From: Atlantibacter sp. RC6
GTDB lineage: Bacteria > Pseudomonadota > Gammaproteobacteria > Enterobacterales > Enterobacteriaceae
DNA: 64,000 bases
Assembly (NCBI RefSeq): GCF_014193285.1
Contig: NZ_JACHZE010000011.1
Coordinates: forward strand, 1 to 64,000
Direction of reading: 5' to 3'
Below the pieces are notes generated by a model. The model was not told the origin of the DNA, did no database searches, and saw nothing but the letters and a program-made list of their open reading frames with translations. Positions 30,127-38,455 of this stretch are shown piece by piece; within the stretch, counting starts at the first letter, position 1, and every line of letters begins with the position of its first letter. A program made the position numbers and the translations under genes.

Positions 30127-31839
30127 TCAACGCAAATCATTAAAGTTCCACGTCACCGTCAGGCTGAAGCGCCAGTCGCGACGGCTGGCGTCGGACGGCT
30201 TATCGCCCACGGGACGGGCGGCCTCCAGCGTTAAGCCGTAATGGCGCATATCCCCCAGCATGACGCCGCCTGCCACGGACGCCAGTTTTGAATGACGATA
30301 GCCGGGCTGATTAAAGCCGGTACGCGCGGCATCCGCCAGCAGATATGGCTGGACGGTGGCGAGCCATTGGCTTTCCTTGCGCATATGCAAATAGCGCAGC
30401 TCCAGCTGGCCGCCGTAGCCGTAATCCCCCGTCGCTTCGCCATCCTGATAACCGCGCCCAAACCGCTGCGCCCCGTAGCTGACGCGCTCCGGTTCCGGCA
30501 GATCGTTATCGCTCCAGTTGCCGTCCAGCGCCGTGGATAGCCGCCAGTTTTCCGCCACCTTCCATGCGCCATCGATGTGGCCTTTCCAGAGCGTAAAATC
30601 CACATCGGTGCCCAGCGACGGTGCGGCATCCGCGCCCAGCGCATCCATCCCCTGGCGTACCGTCGCGCTGCCGCTGGCACTCGCTTTTTCAAACTCGCGG
30701 TAGCCATTGATGCCGAACTCCAGTGCCGGGTAGCGCACATGCTGATGCTGCGTCCCCAGATCGAGGGTTTGCCCGAAGCCCTGCGCCCGCAGGCGATAAT
30801 CGTTGCGCCGGTCGGTGTAATCGAACCCGCCGGTTAACCCGATCTGCTTTTGGCGGGTGAGCATCAGCGGATAGCTGAAGTTCACGCCGCCGTTATACTG
30901 CGTGGCGGTGTTCTGCACATCGATGGTGATGTCCTGAGGCAGGGAAAGCAGCGGCGTATAGTCTTTCGGCTCTTCACGGTAGTAGCTGCCTTTTAACTGC
31001 ATGCTTAAGCCATCATCCGTCAGAAACTGCTGATAATTCAGGCCAAGATAGTGTTGTTCCGTTTTATCATCCAGCGGGATTAAGGTGGCGACACCCAGCC
31101 GGTCGCCATAACTGGTCAGGTTGCTCAGCGAACCGTTTATCATCGCCAGATTTTGCCCTTTGCGGGTATCCAGCGTTGAAGAGAGATCCCAGATGCGCGG
31201 TTGCTTTGCATCCACCCGCATCACCGCCGCACCATAGATATTGGTCGGTAGCTGGGCATTGGCATCGACTTTGGTCTCCGGCGTGCGGGTCATCAGCAGG
31301 CTGTAGCGCTCGAAACGCGCGGCGCTCAGCGGCTTCTCCACCATAATCTGTTCGGATAGCCGTTTCAGGCGTTCGGCGGTGTGCGGGTTATCGCTGTTAA
31401 TATTGCTGTGGGCGACATACCCCTCCACCAGCACGATTTTAATCGTGCCGTTATGGAAGTTATCGTCAGGCAGCCAGGCATAGGAGAGCGGATAACCGTC
31501 CGCCTTATAACGCGCGGTAATGTCGTTTGCCAGGCCGATAATGGTTTTCAGCGGCACGGTTTTACCGGCATAAGGGCGGAAGGGGGCGAGCAATGATTTC
31601 AGCGGATACCGCGTTCCGCCGATGAACTGAATATGGCGAACCGGGATAGGGGTATCCGGCGTGTATTTACGCGCCGGTTGCGTTACGCGGATGCTTGACG
31701 CCGGGTTGGCGCCGGTTTCTGGTCCGGGAACCGTGCGGGCGGGCATCGCCGGGTTATCAGGATCGATCAGCGCGGGCAGGGTATCGGCCATAGCCATCCC
31801 GCTGATCCCCCACAGAACACAAAATAAGGGCATTTTCAT
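30127..31839 (-). CDS. FhaC/ShlB-type outer-membrane translocator
   Basis: A 570-aa two-partner-secretion (TpsB) transporter. It has a signal peptide (MKMPLFCVLWGISGMAMA) and a proline-rich linker (about 19-70). A POTRA-type pair follows: IPVRHIQFIGGTRYPLKSLLAPFRPYAG.. and the domain ending IKIVLVEGYVAHSNI. The rest is a ~400-residue 16-strand beta-barrel ending in ..FSLTVTWNFNDLR. The conserved loop L6 motif appears as FGRGYQDGEATGDYG, equivalent to the (V)RGY tip of FhaC. It is downstream of the Gly/Ser-rich lipoprotein gene, with a hairpin between. No large haemagglutinin-type TpsA gene is visible in the window. Confidence 0.88.
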   Translation of the reverse strand: MKMPLFCVLWGISGMAMADTLPALIDPDNPAMPARTVPGPETGANPASSIRVTQPARKYTPDTPIPVRHIQFIGGTRYPLKSLLAPFRPYAGKTVPLKTIIGLANDITARYKADGYPLSYAWLPDDNFHNGTIKIVLVEGYVAHSNINSDNPHTAERLKRLSEQIMVEKPLSAARFERYSLLMTRTPETKVDANAQLPTNIYGAAVMRVDAKQPRIWDLSSTLDTRKGQNLAMINGSLSNLTSYGDRLGVATLIPLDDKTEQHYLGLNYQQFLTDDGLSMQLKGSYYREEPKDYTPLLSLPQDITIDVQNTATQYNGGVNFSYPLMLTRQKQIGLTGGFDYTDRRNDYRLRAQGFGQTLDLGTQHQHVRYPALEFGINGYREFEKASASGSATVRQGMDALGADAAPSLGTDVDFTLWKGHIDGAWKVAENWRLSTALDGNWSDNDLPEPERVSYGAQRFGRGYQDGEATGDYGYGGQLELRYLHMRKESQWLATVQPYLLADAARTGFNQPGYRHSKLASVAGGVMLGDMRHYGLTLEAARPVGDKPSDASRRDWRFSLTVTWNFNDLR

Positions 31840-31888
31840 GGTGCAATCCCTTCTGAAAAACCACACTTTTGTGAAATTCCACTGGCTG

Positions 31889-31916
31889 GAAAACGTGCTC
31901 CCTTGACGGGAGCACG
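31889..31916 (-). terminator. Hairpin between lipoprotein and translocator genes
   Basis: On the minus strand CGTGCTCCC / GGGAGCACG (9-bp stem, 5-base loop) is followed by TTTT. It lies 8-35 bp after the lipoprotein stop and could terminate or attenuate transcription into the translocator gene. Confidence 0.65.
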
Positions 31917-31923
31917 GACGGGC

Positions 31924-33189
31924 TTATTGCGCGTTGGGTTTCAGGATACCGCCGAGCGTGTTGGTCAGGCTGGTGACCGGCCCGGTGGTTTGGGTGGCGC
32001 TATTATCTGTTGATGTGGTGACACTGGCATTTAATCCGGCGGTTAAGCCCGAGGTGACGCCATTAACCGTAGTGCCGACATTGGTAAGTAAACCGCCATT
32101 GCCTGCGTTAACGTTAGCATCGGCGGTAATACTTCCGCTCGCCGGGGTCGTGCTGCCGCTGGTGGGCGCAGCAGGTTTAACCAGACCGCCCGCATCGGTG
32201 ACCACTTGCCCGGTGTTCTGAACGACCTGGCCCACGCCAGTCAACGCAGGCGATGAGGTGCCTACCTGGCTGCCGACGCCGCTAACGGCGGTGCCCACAT
32301 TGGTCAGCAGATTATTTACCGGTGTGCCTAACCCCGTTGCGCCGCCCACTTGCTGGGTGATGCCCTGAACGCCGCTGGCGGTGTTATTCAGTGCGGTGGT
32401 CGTGCCGGTGGTCAACTGCGTTACGCCATTGCTTTGCACAGCGGAGGTCAGATTATTGCCGACGCCCGTCACCACCTGGCCGGTATTATCCACTACCGTC
32501 CCCACCAGCCCGGTGACGCCGCTGGTGGGCGTGCCGCTACTGGTGCTGGCTAAGGTCGTGCCGACGCCCGACACCGTGGTGCCCAATCCGCTTACGGTAC
32601 TCGTCACACCCTGAACCGTGGTGCCAACGCCGTTCGGGTTACTGGCATTACCCACGCCAGTGGTGATACCGCTGCCAAGCGTGCTGACGTTGCTGCCCAG
32701 GCCGCTGACCGTAGTGGAAACGGTTGAGGTAACCGGATTATCGTTCGGCACCTGGCTGCCCAGATCGCTAAGGGTGGTTCCCACGCCGGAACCCGCATTA
32801 CCCACATCCCCGAGAATACTGTTAACCGCAGTAGTTGTACTGCCGGTGCCACCGCCGGAACCGTCTCCGCCGCCGCCGTTATTGCCGCCGCCCGAACCCT
32901 CACCGCCGCTACCGCCGCCGCTGCCGGTTCCACCGCCCGTCCCGCTACCGTTGCCGCCCGATCCTGAGCCGCCGTTGTTCGCGGTATCAGTACCGCTGCC
33001 AGATCCCCCGGCGGTATCGGTGCCGGTACCTGAGCCATCTCCACCTGCGCCGCTGCCTGCTTCTGTCGGTGGGTTATTTTTCGCTGATGAATGTGAGCCG
33101 CCCCCGCTTCCACTGCATGCGGACAGAGAAAATGCCAGAAGTACCGCTAAAGCAATCATGCTTTTGTGGTTTGTGTTATTAAATTTCAT
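31924..33189 (-). CDS. Gly/Ser-rich repeat lipoprotein
   Basis: A 421-aa predicted lipoprotein. The signal peptide (residues 1-24) ends in the lipobox LSAC with acylated Cys25; the following SGSG has no Asp, so outer-membrane sorting is likely. Residues about 26-118 are almost wholly Gly, Ser, Thr, Asp and Asn, resembling bacterial collagen-like or linker regions. The remainder is a low-complexity array of VG-T-V-SG-VGTTL units with no cysteines. There is no TPS or haemagglutination domain. The gene precedes the FhaC-type translocator on the same strand, so it may be the secreted or surface partner; this is inference. Confidence 0.85.
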   Translation of the reverse strand: MKFNNTNHKSMIALAVLLAFSLSACSGSGGGSHSSAKNNPPTEAGSGAGGDGSGTGTDTAGGSGSGTDTANNGGSGSGGNGSGTGGGTGSGGGSGGEGSGGGNNGGGGDGSGGGTGSTTTAVNSILGDVGNAGSGVGTTLSDLGSQVPNDNPVTSTVSTTVSGLGSNVSTLGSGITTGVGNASNPNGVGTTVQGVTSTVSGLGTTVSGVGTTLASTSSGTPTSGVTGLVGTVVDNTGQVVTGVGNNLTSAVQSNGVTQLTTGTTTALNNTASGVQGITQQVGGATGLGTPVNNLLTNVGTAVSGVGSQVGTSSPALTGVGQVVQNTGQVVTDAGGLVKPAAPTSGSTTPASGSITADANVNAGNGGLLTNVGTTVNGVTSGLTAGLNASVTTSTDNSATQTTGPVTSLTNTLGGILKPNAQ

Positions 33190-33721
33190 AACAATACTCC
33201 ACTGAATTACACGCCGGACGACGTATAAATCAGTGTAAGAAAGTTTTATGAATACGACAAAAGCGCGATTGTTTATCGCAAAGTAAGTGAATGAGTGAGT
33301 AAATGTATAATGTATTTCAAATGAATAATATTATTCATATGATTGATTAATATTTAAGTGTTTATTTATTAATGTCTTATTGATTTTGTGTCGCGGTTTC
33401 TGATGCATCAATACATTATTGAGGCAATCCGGTAAACATATTATGGGCTAACTAGTCCTGAGGCTGAAGTTTGTCAATTTTAAATTTTCTACAGGGTTAA
33501 AAGTTAAAAGCGTTGTGTTTTCATGCGGGAATTCAACGCTAAAAATGAATAAACCCGATGAGAAAAACATGGCATAAGAAAATTATCATATTGATTCAGA
33601 AATGAATTAATGATGCGTCACCTGTTATTTTTCACTTTACCCCTTGTTAAACGCTTTTTTGCCGGCTCGCTATTAGGGACTATTCCGAAAGCGCGTCAAA
33701 CCGGGCCTTTACACAAAAAAA

Positions 33722-33737
33722 TGTGATTTCGCTCATT
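33722..33737. promoter_or_regulatory. CRP-like site upstream of the sugar-acid operon
   Basis: TGTGATTTCGCTCATT fits the CRP palindrome TGTGA-N6-TCACA with a good left half and a partial right half. It lies about 100 bp upstream of the first gene, a usual position for catabolite activation. Confidence 0.45.
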
Positions 33738-33788
33738 GTTCAGGCAAAACAGGTTGTGCCGCGAACAAAAAGCGTCCCATAATAATCA

Positions 33789-33820
33789 CATATCCGAACA
33801 TGGTCCGCATATACGAACAA
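33789..33820. promoter_or_regulatory. Direct-repeat operator candidate
   Basis: CATATCCGAACA and CATATACGAACA (11 of 12 identical) are repeated with 20-bp periodicity (two helical turns), ending 12 bp before the alcohol dehydrogenase start. They may be sites for the IclR-family regulator encoded at 41493; this is inference from position. Confidence 0.5.
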
Positions 33821-33832
33821 AGGGAATACAGA

Positions 33833-34987
33833 ATGGCCGATTTCATCTTCAATAACCCGGTTAAGCTGCACGTAGGTCCTGGCAAATTTGGCCAGCTCGG
33901 CAACGTTGCCCGGCAGTACGGTAAGAAAGCGCTGCTGGTGGTCTCCGACAGCACCAAGCCTACCGGGCAACTGGCGCGCGCTCAGGAAGCGCTCACTGCC
34001 GCAGGCATGACCTACGCGGTGTATGACGAATTTATGCAAAACCCGCTGTCCACCCTGGTTGAGGCGGGCGCAAGCCTGGCGCAGCAGGAAAACTGCGATC
34101 TGGTGATCGGGATTGGCGGCGGCAGCGCCATGGATATGGCGAAAGGCATCGCGTTTTGCGCGCTGAACGAAGGCAGCATCTGGGATTACGTGTTCGGTAA
34201 AAAACAGGCGCAGCACGCGCTGCCGATTATCCTGGTGCCGACGACCGCAGGCACGGGCAGCGAAGCCAACCGCACCGCGGTATTCACCAATCCGGAAACC
34301 CACGACAAAAAAGGCCTGGTAAACCCGCTGATTTATCCGGTGGCGTCTATTGTCGACCCGGAATTAATGCTCACCCTGCCGAAACGCGTGATCGCCGGGC
34401 CGGGCGCGGACGTGCTGTTCCACGCGCTGGAATCCTATATTTCCCGCAATGCCCATCCGTTCAGTGAAATGCTGTCCCTGCGCGCCATAACCCTGCTGGC
34501 GAAAAACCTGCCGCGCGTTTATGCCGACGTGACCGATTTGGCGGCCTGGGAACAGGTGACGTTTGCCAGCACCCTGGCCGGTATGGCGATTGATTGCGCG
34601 GGCACCACGCTGCCGCATGCGTTACAGCACCCGATGGGCGGTCTGCTGGATGTGGTTCACGCCGAAGGCATCGCCGCCGTGTATCCGGCCTTTATGGAGT
34701 ACACCTGGTCCGCCGCGCCGGAGAAATTCGCCGCCATCGCGGCCGCAATGGGCGTGGATACCCGCGAGATGAGCACCGAAGAAGCTGCGTACAGCAGCGT
34801 CAAAGCGGTCACCGACTTCCTGAAATCCGTGAATATGCTGCCATCGCTGACCGAACTGGGCGTGAAGGAAGAGCACTTCGACTGGATCATCAATAACGTG
34901 CAAACCACCATGAAAGTGGTGCTGGAAAATAACCCGCGCGTGCCGGATGCCCAGACCTTACGCGATATTTTGCAGCGCAGCCTGTAA
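33833..34987 (+). CDS. Iron-containing alcohol dehydrogenase
   Basis: A 384-aa group III (Fe-dependent) alcohol dehydrogenase related to FucO, YiaY and EutG. The NAD-binding GIGGGSAMDMAKG (about 96-108) and PTTAGTGSE are present. So are the metal-binding Asp/His residues, in the segments around AHPFSEM, LPHALQHPMGGL and VVHAEGIAAVYP. The start is the ATG at 33833 (MADFIFNN) behind AGGG; an upstream ATG at 33800 lies inside the repeated operator-like sequence. It is the first gene of the kinase-kinase-permease-aldolase operon. It probably interconverts an aldehyde or ketone and an alcohol in that pathway, for example a product of aldol cleavage; the substrate cannot be read from sequence. Confidence 0.9.
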   Translation: MADFIFNNPVKLHVGPGKFGQLGNVARQYGKKALLVVSDSTKPTGQLARAQEALTAAGMTYAVYDEFMQNPLSTLVEAGASLAQQENCDLVIGIGGGSAMDMAKGIAFCALNEGSIWDYVFGKKQAQHALPIILVPTTAGTGSEANRTAVFTNPETHDKKGLVNPLIYPVASIVDPELMLTLPKRVIAGPGADVLFHALESYISRNAHPFSEMLSLRAITLLAKNLPRVYADVTDLAAWEQVTFASTLAGMAIDCAGTTLPHALQHPMGGLLDVVHAEGIAAVYPAFMEYTWSAAPEKFAAIAAAMGVDTREMSTEEAAYSSVKAVTDFLKSVNMLPSLTELGVKEEHFDWIINNVQTTMKVVLENNPRVPDAQTLRDILQRSL

Positions 34988-35030
34988 TCAACCCGGCAAA
35001 CCGCGAACGGAACGTTAACAAGGAGTGAAT

Positions 35031-36047
35031 ATGTTTGTTGTTATTGATTCAGGATCGTCAGCAACGCGTATTTATTTGCTGGAATTCGCAGGCACCGGCA
35101 TTGTCGATAAAGAGATGATCACCGAAGGGGTAAATTCCACCCTTACCCACGGCAATAATGAAATTTTACGTCAGGCCATGGCGGAAGGCGTAAAACAATT
35201 ACTGGCGAGAAACGGTAAGTCTCAACAGGATATTCAATTTATTATCGCCTCAGGAATGATCACGTCAAACCTGGGCCTGCACGAAATTCCGCACCGCGTC
35301 GCCCCCGCCAGTATTGAAGAGCTGGCGCGGCACACGGTGCCGTTCGCGGAAAACGAACTGCTGGCGCTGGATATCCCGGTGATGCTGATCCCCGGGATTA
35401 AAAACCAGACCACGCCATCCTGGGACAATCTGCGCGGTATCGATTTAATGCGCGGCGAAGAAACCCAGGCGGCGGGCGTACTGCTTGGCTATCAGCCACG
35501 TTTGCCCTGCACGCTGATTGAATTAGGCTCGACCACCAAGCTGATCTCAATTAATGAGCAGGGGCAGATCGCTGGCAGCATTACCTCGCTCAGTGGTCAG
35601 GTCTATGCGGCGGTTCTGAAACACACCTTTATCTCTTCCAGCGTAGCCACGACGCCGGAAGAGGCGGATGAACAAATCGATCCGGCCATTATCAATGCGG
35701 CCTGCCGTTCAGTCGCCGAAAGCGGATTACTGCGCACCCTACTTATGACGCGCTTTTTGCAATTCTCTTTCCCGACCACCGCTGCCCAGCGCAAATTATT
35801 TCTCGACAGCGCCATGGCGGGGGACGATATCAAATTATTCGCCGACGCCAGGGGGCAGGGATTTCATTTCGACGGCGATATTTTCTTAATCGGCAACGCG
35901 AAACGCTGTGAGATTTATCAGCACGTGATCCAGCAGCAATTAAATATTGATAACCAGTTACGCATTATTTCCGACGAAGAGCAAATAGATATGTTGGCCA
36001 TTACCGGTGCCAGCGCCATTGCCAATATTCTTCGCACCCTACAGTGA
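35031..36047 (+). CDS. DgoK-like sugar acid kinase, diverged copy
   Basis: A 338-aa protein of the 2-dehydro-3-deoxygalactonokinase (DgoK) family, related to the ASKHA fold. It has the N-terminal phosphate loop IDSGSSATRIYLLE, the family block SGMITSNLGLHEIPH and the hallmark LMRGEETQAAG. The segment that reads PGSHSK in the neighbour is ELGSTTK here, so a normally conserved part of the active site has changed. I used the ATG at 35031 after AAGGAG. It lies 43 bp after the dehydrogenase and 19 bp before its paralogue. It may be a kinase with altered specificity or a non-catalytic partner subunit. Confidence 0.85.
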   Translation: MFVVIDSGSSATRIYLLEFAGTGIVDKEMITEGVNSTLTHGNNEILRQAMAEGVKQLLARNGKSQQDIQFIIASGMITSNLGLHEIPHRVAPASIEELARHTVPFAENELLALDIPVMLIPGIKNQTTPSWDNLRGIDLMRGEETQAAGVLLGYQPRLPCTLIELGSTTKLISINEQGQIAGSITSLSGQVYAAVLKHTFISSSVATTPEEADEQIDPAIINAACRSVAESGLLRTLLMTRFLQFSFPTTAAQRKLFLDSAMAGDDIKLFADARGQGFHFDGDIFLIGNAKRCEIYQHVIQQQLNIDNQLRIISDEEQIDMLAITGASAIANILRTLQ

Positions 36048-36066
36048 CAAGAAGAGCGAGAAAGAT

Positions 36067-37056
36067 ATGTACATCATTACCATTGATACTGGCACCACCA
36101 ATACCCGTGTGTGTGCCTGGCAGGACGAGCGCCTGCTCGCTGAAGCCGCCCGCCCTGTGGGCGTACGTGATACCGCGATTTCCGGTAGCACCGAGACATT
36201 AATGAAAGGCGTCAGCGACGCCGTTCACGACGCGCGTAGCCAGGCGAATATTCCGCAGGGGGAAAAAGTGGTTTACCTCTCTGCGGGGATGATTACCTCC
36301 AACGTCGGCCTGTGCGAAATCCCGCATTTGCTGGCTCCCGCCGGGCTGAATGAACTGGCGAAAGGTATGGTCTGCGCGAATTTACCGGCGATTACCGACG
36401 AGCCGATCTGGTTCGTGCCGGGTATTCGCAACCACAAATCCGCCGTCACTCTGGAAAACGTCGAGCAAATGGACATGATGCGCGGCGAAGAAACCGAGGC
36501 GATCGGCGTACTGGCGAGCCTGGGGATTACTGGCCCGGCGCTCATCATCCTGCCGGGTTCGCACTCCAAGTTCGTCAAAATCGATGCCGATAACCGTATC
36601 GAAGGTTGTGTGACCACCATTGGCGGCGAGCTGCTGGATGTGATTACCCGTCATACCATTCTCGCCAGTTCGCTCAATCTGCAATTCGCCCAGGAAATTG
36701 ATGCCCCGGCGCTGTTGCAGGGGGCGAATCAGTGTCTGCAAACCGGCTTGTCGCGTACCTGCTTCTCGGTCCGCGTACTGGATATGTTCAGCGACTTAAC
36801 GCTGAACCAGAAAGCCAACGTGCTGCTCGGCGCGGTATTACAGGATGATTTGCAGACGGTTAAAAACAGCGAAGCCTTTACGGTCACGCCGGATACGCAC
36901 GTTGTGGTATGCGGTAAAGATACCCTGAAATTCGCCTTCGCGACCTTAATTGATAACGATCCGTGGTTTGCCGGGAAAATTACCGTCGCGCCGTCCAGCC
37001 GTTCCCTCTCCAGTGCTGGATTATTCGCCATGGCGCGTCGCCGACAGATTATTTAA
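36067..37056 (+). CDS. DgoK-like sugar acid kinase
   Basis: A 329-aa DgoK-family kinase expected to phosphorylate a 2-keto-3-deoxy sugar acid at O6 with ATP. It has IDTGTTNTRVCAW (residues 5-17), SAGMITSNVGLCEIPHL, MMRGEETEAIG and the intact LPGSHSKFV. It is clearly paralogous to the preceding gene: both share the MITSN-GL-EIPH and MRGEET blocks. The start ATG at 36067 gives the phosphate loop at the extreme N-terminus, as in the family. It is followed 45 bp later by the permease. Confidence 0.9.
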   Translation: MYIITIDTGTTNTRVCAWQDERLLAEAARPVGVRDTAISGSTETLMKGVSDAVHDARSQANIPQGEKVVYLSAGMITSNVGLCEIPHLLAPAGLNELAKGMVCANLPAITDEPIWFVPGIRNHKSAVTLENVEQMDMMRGEETEAIGVLASLGITGPALIILPGSHSKFVKIDADNRIEGCVTTIGGELLDVITRHTILASSLNLQFAQEIDAPALLQGANQCLQTGLSRTCFSVRVLDMFSDLTLNQKANVLLGAVLQDDLQTVKNSEAFTVTPDTHVVVCGKDTLKFAFATLIDNDPWFAGKITVAPSSRSLSSAGLFAMARRRQII

Positions 37057-37101
37057 TTCCTTTTTACTCTGTACCCTACACATAATTAAAAGGTCTGCTT
37101 T

Positions 37102-38409
37102 ATGAACACCATTGTGAATGAAAGAGCAGTAACTAAAAAACGAGGAAATAAGCGCTGGTTCGTTGTTTTCCTGTTATTGATTGGCGGTATTATTAACTAC
37201 CTCGACCGCGCCAGCTTATCCATCGCTGCGCCGGACATGATGAAAGATCTTAATTTATCGAATACCGATATCGGTTTATTAGGATCGGTCTTTGCGCTGA
37301 TTTACGCCCTGTGCCAGTTGCCCGCGGGCTTCCTGGTTGACCGCTTTGGCCCGAAGAAGGTCTACGGTTGGGCGGTGGCGCTGTGGAGCGGCGCGACCAT
37401 GCTGACCGGCGCGTGCAGCAACATGGTGACGCTGATTTTTGCCCGCGGCATTCTGGGCGTGACGGAAGCCCCGTGCTGGCCGGGCGCTGCCAAGATCACC
37501 GCCTCCTGGTTCCCGAAAAGCGAGCGCGCGCTGGCGACCGGCTTCTGGGATGCGGCGTCTAAATGGGGCCCGGCGATTGCTCCGCCGATCCTGGTGGCGA
37601 TTATCGTGCCCTTCGGCTGGCGTTCGCTGTTCTACATCGCCGGGGCGATTGGTTTAGTGTTCGTGGTGTTCTTTATCTTTGCTTACCATCAACCGGAAAA
37701 ACACCCGACCATTAGCAAAGAAGAGCTGGACTATATTAAAGAAGGCGGCGGCGGTACCGCAGAGAAATTAACCGGCGAAGCGGAAAAAATTAGCTGGGGT
37801 GGTTTATTTAAATACCGCTGCATCTGGGGAATGATTTTAGGCTGGTTCTGCTATGTGTGGATGATGAATATTTTTACCACCTTCCTGCCGCTCTATTTGA
37901 TGAAGACCCAGAACATTCAGTTTAAAGAATTAGGTATCTACGCCAGTATTCCTTATTTCGGCGGTATTGTTGGCGCGATTGTCGGCGGCTACGTATCGAA
38001 ATGGCTGGTGGATAAAAGCATTATCAGAGAGTCATTAAAAGCCAAGCGCGTCACCATCAGTATTTCCGCGCTGTTAGCAGGCGTCGCCGTTATCGCCATT
38101 CCGATGGTAGATAGCCTGGCTGCGACCCTGACGCTGCTGGTTATCGCGATGGCGCTGCTGTCCGCCCTGTCTGCAACCGGTTGGGCATTACCGGGCGATG
38201 TGGCGCCTGCGTCAATGGTGGCCTCGGTAGGCAGTATTCAGAACTTCGGCGGCTACTTTGCCGGTTCGTTATCACCGCTGGTCACCGGGCTTATTGCCGA
38301 CGTGACGGGTTCATACGCCCTGGCGTTCACCAGCGGCGGGATTATTGCGGCCTGTGCGGCGCTGTGTTACTGGTTCATCGTCAGAGAGCCGGTGACCGTA
38401 AAGGATTGA
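37102..38409 (+). CDS. MFS permease of the anion:cation symporter family
   Basis: A 435-aa, 12-helix major facilitator of the ACS group (relatives DgoT, GarP, ExuT), which take up hexonates and hexuronates. The family start GGIINYLDRASLSIAAP (about 28-44), the loop 2-3 motif GFLVDRFGPKKVYGW and ARGILGVTEAPCWPGA are typical. It lies in the middle of the operon and presumably imports the sugar acid used by the kinase and aldolase. Confidence 0.92.
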   Translation: MNTIVNERAVTKKRGNKRWFVVFLLLIGGIINYLDRASLSIAAPDMMKDLNLSNTDIGLLGSVFALIYALCQLPAGFLVDRFGPKKVYGWAVALWSGATMLTGACSNMVTLIFARGILGVTEAPCWPGAAKITASWFPKSERALATGFWDAASKWGPAIAPPILVAIIVPFGWRSLFYIAGAIGLVFVVFFIFAYHQPEKHPTISKEELDYIKEGGGGTAEKLTGEAEKISWGGLFKYRCIWGMILGWFCYVWMMNIFTTFLPLYLMKTQNIQFKELGIYASIPYFGGIVGAIVGGYVSKWLVDKSIIRESLKAKRVTISISALLAGVAVIAIPMVDSLAATLTLLVIAMALLSALSATGWALPGDVAPASMVASVGSIQNFGGYFAGSLSPLVTGLIADVTGSYALAFTSGGIIAACAALCYWFIVREPVTVKD

Positions 38410-38455
38410 TGTAATCAGGGAGGCGACTCCCTGATATTTCCCCAAGAGGTTATCC

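Larger units (their letters stand above)
33190..33832. other. Long AT-rich intergenic region
   Basis: About 640 bp between the divergent lipoprotein gene and the alcohol dehydrogenase gene. The left 400 bp is very AT-rich, with ATTATTCAT-type inverted words and no convincing open frame. Such DNA in enterics is often bound by H-NS. The right end carries a CRP-like site and a repeated operator-like word (separate entries). No RNA gene is recognised. Confidence 0.6.

Noticed and set aside
32250-33110. CRISPR-like repetitiveness in the lipoprotein gene
   Set aside because: The repetition is codon-level coding for Gly/Ser/Thr/Val units, without regular direct repeats and spacers.
32618-33205. 195-codon proline-rich frame on the plus strand
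   Set aside because: It is the complement of the Gly/Ser-rich lipoprotein repeat; Pro runs arise from GGN codons read in reverse.
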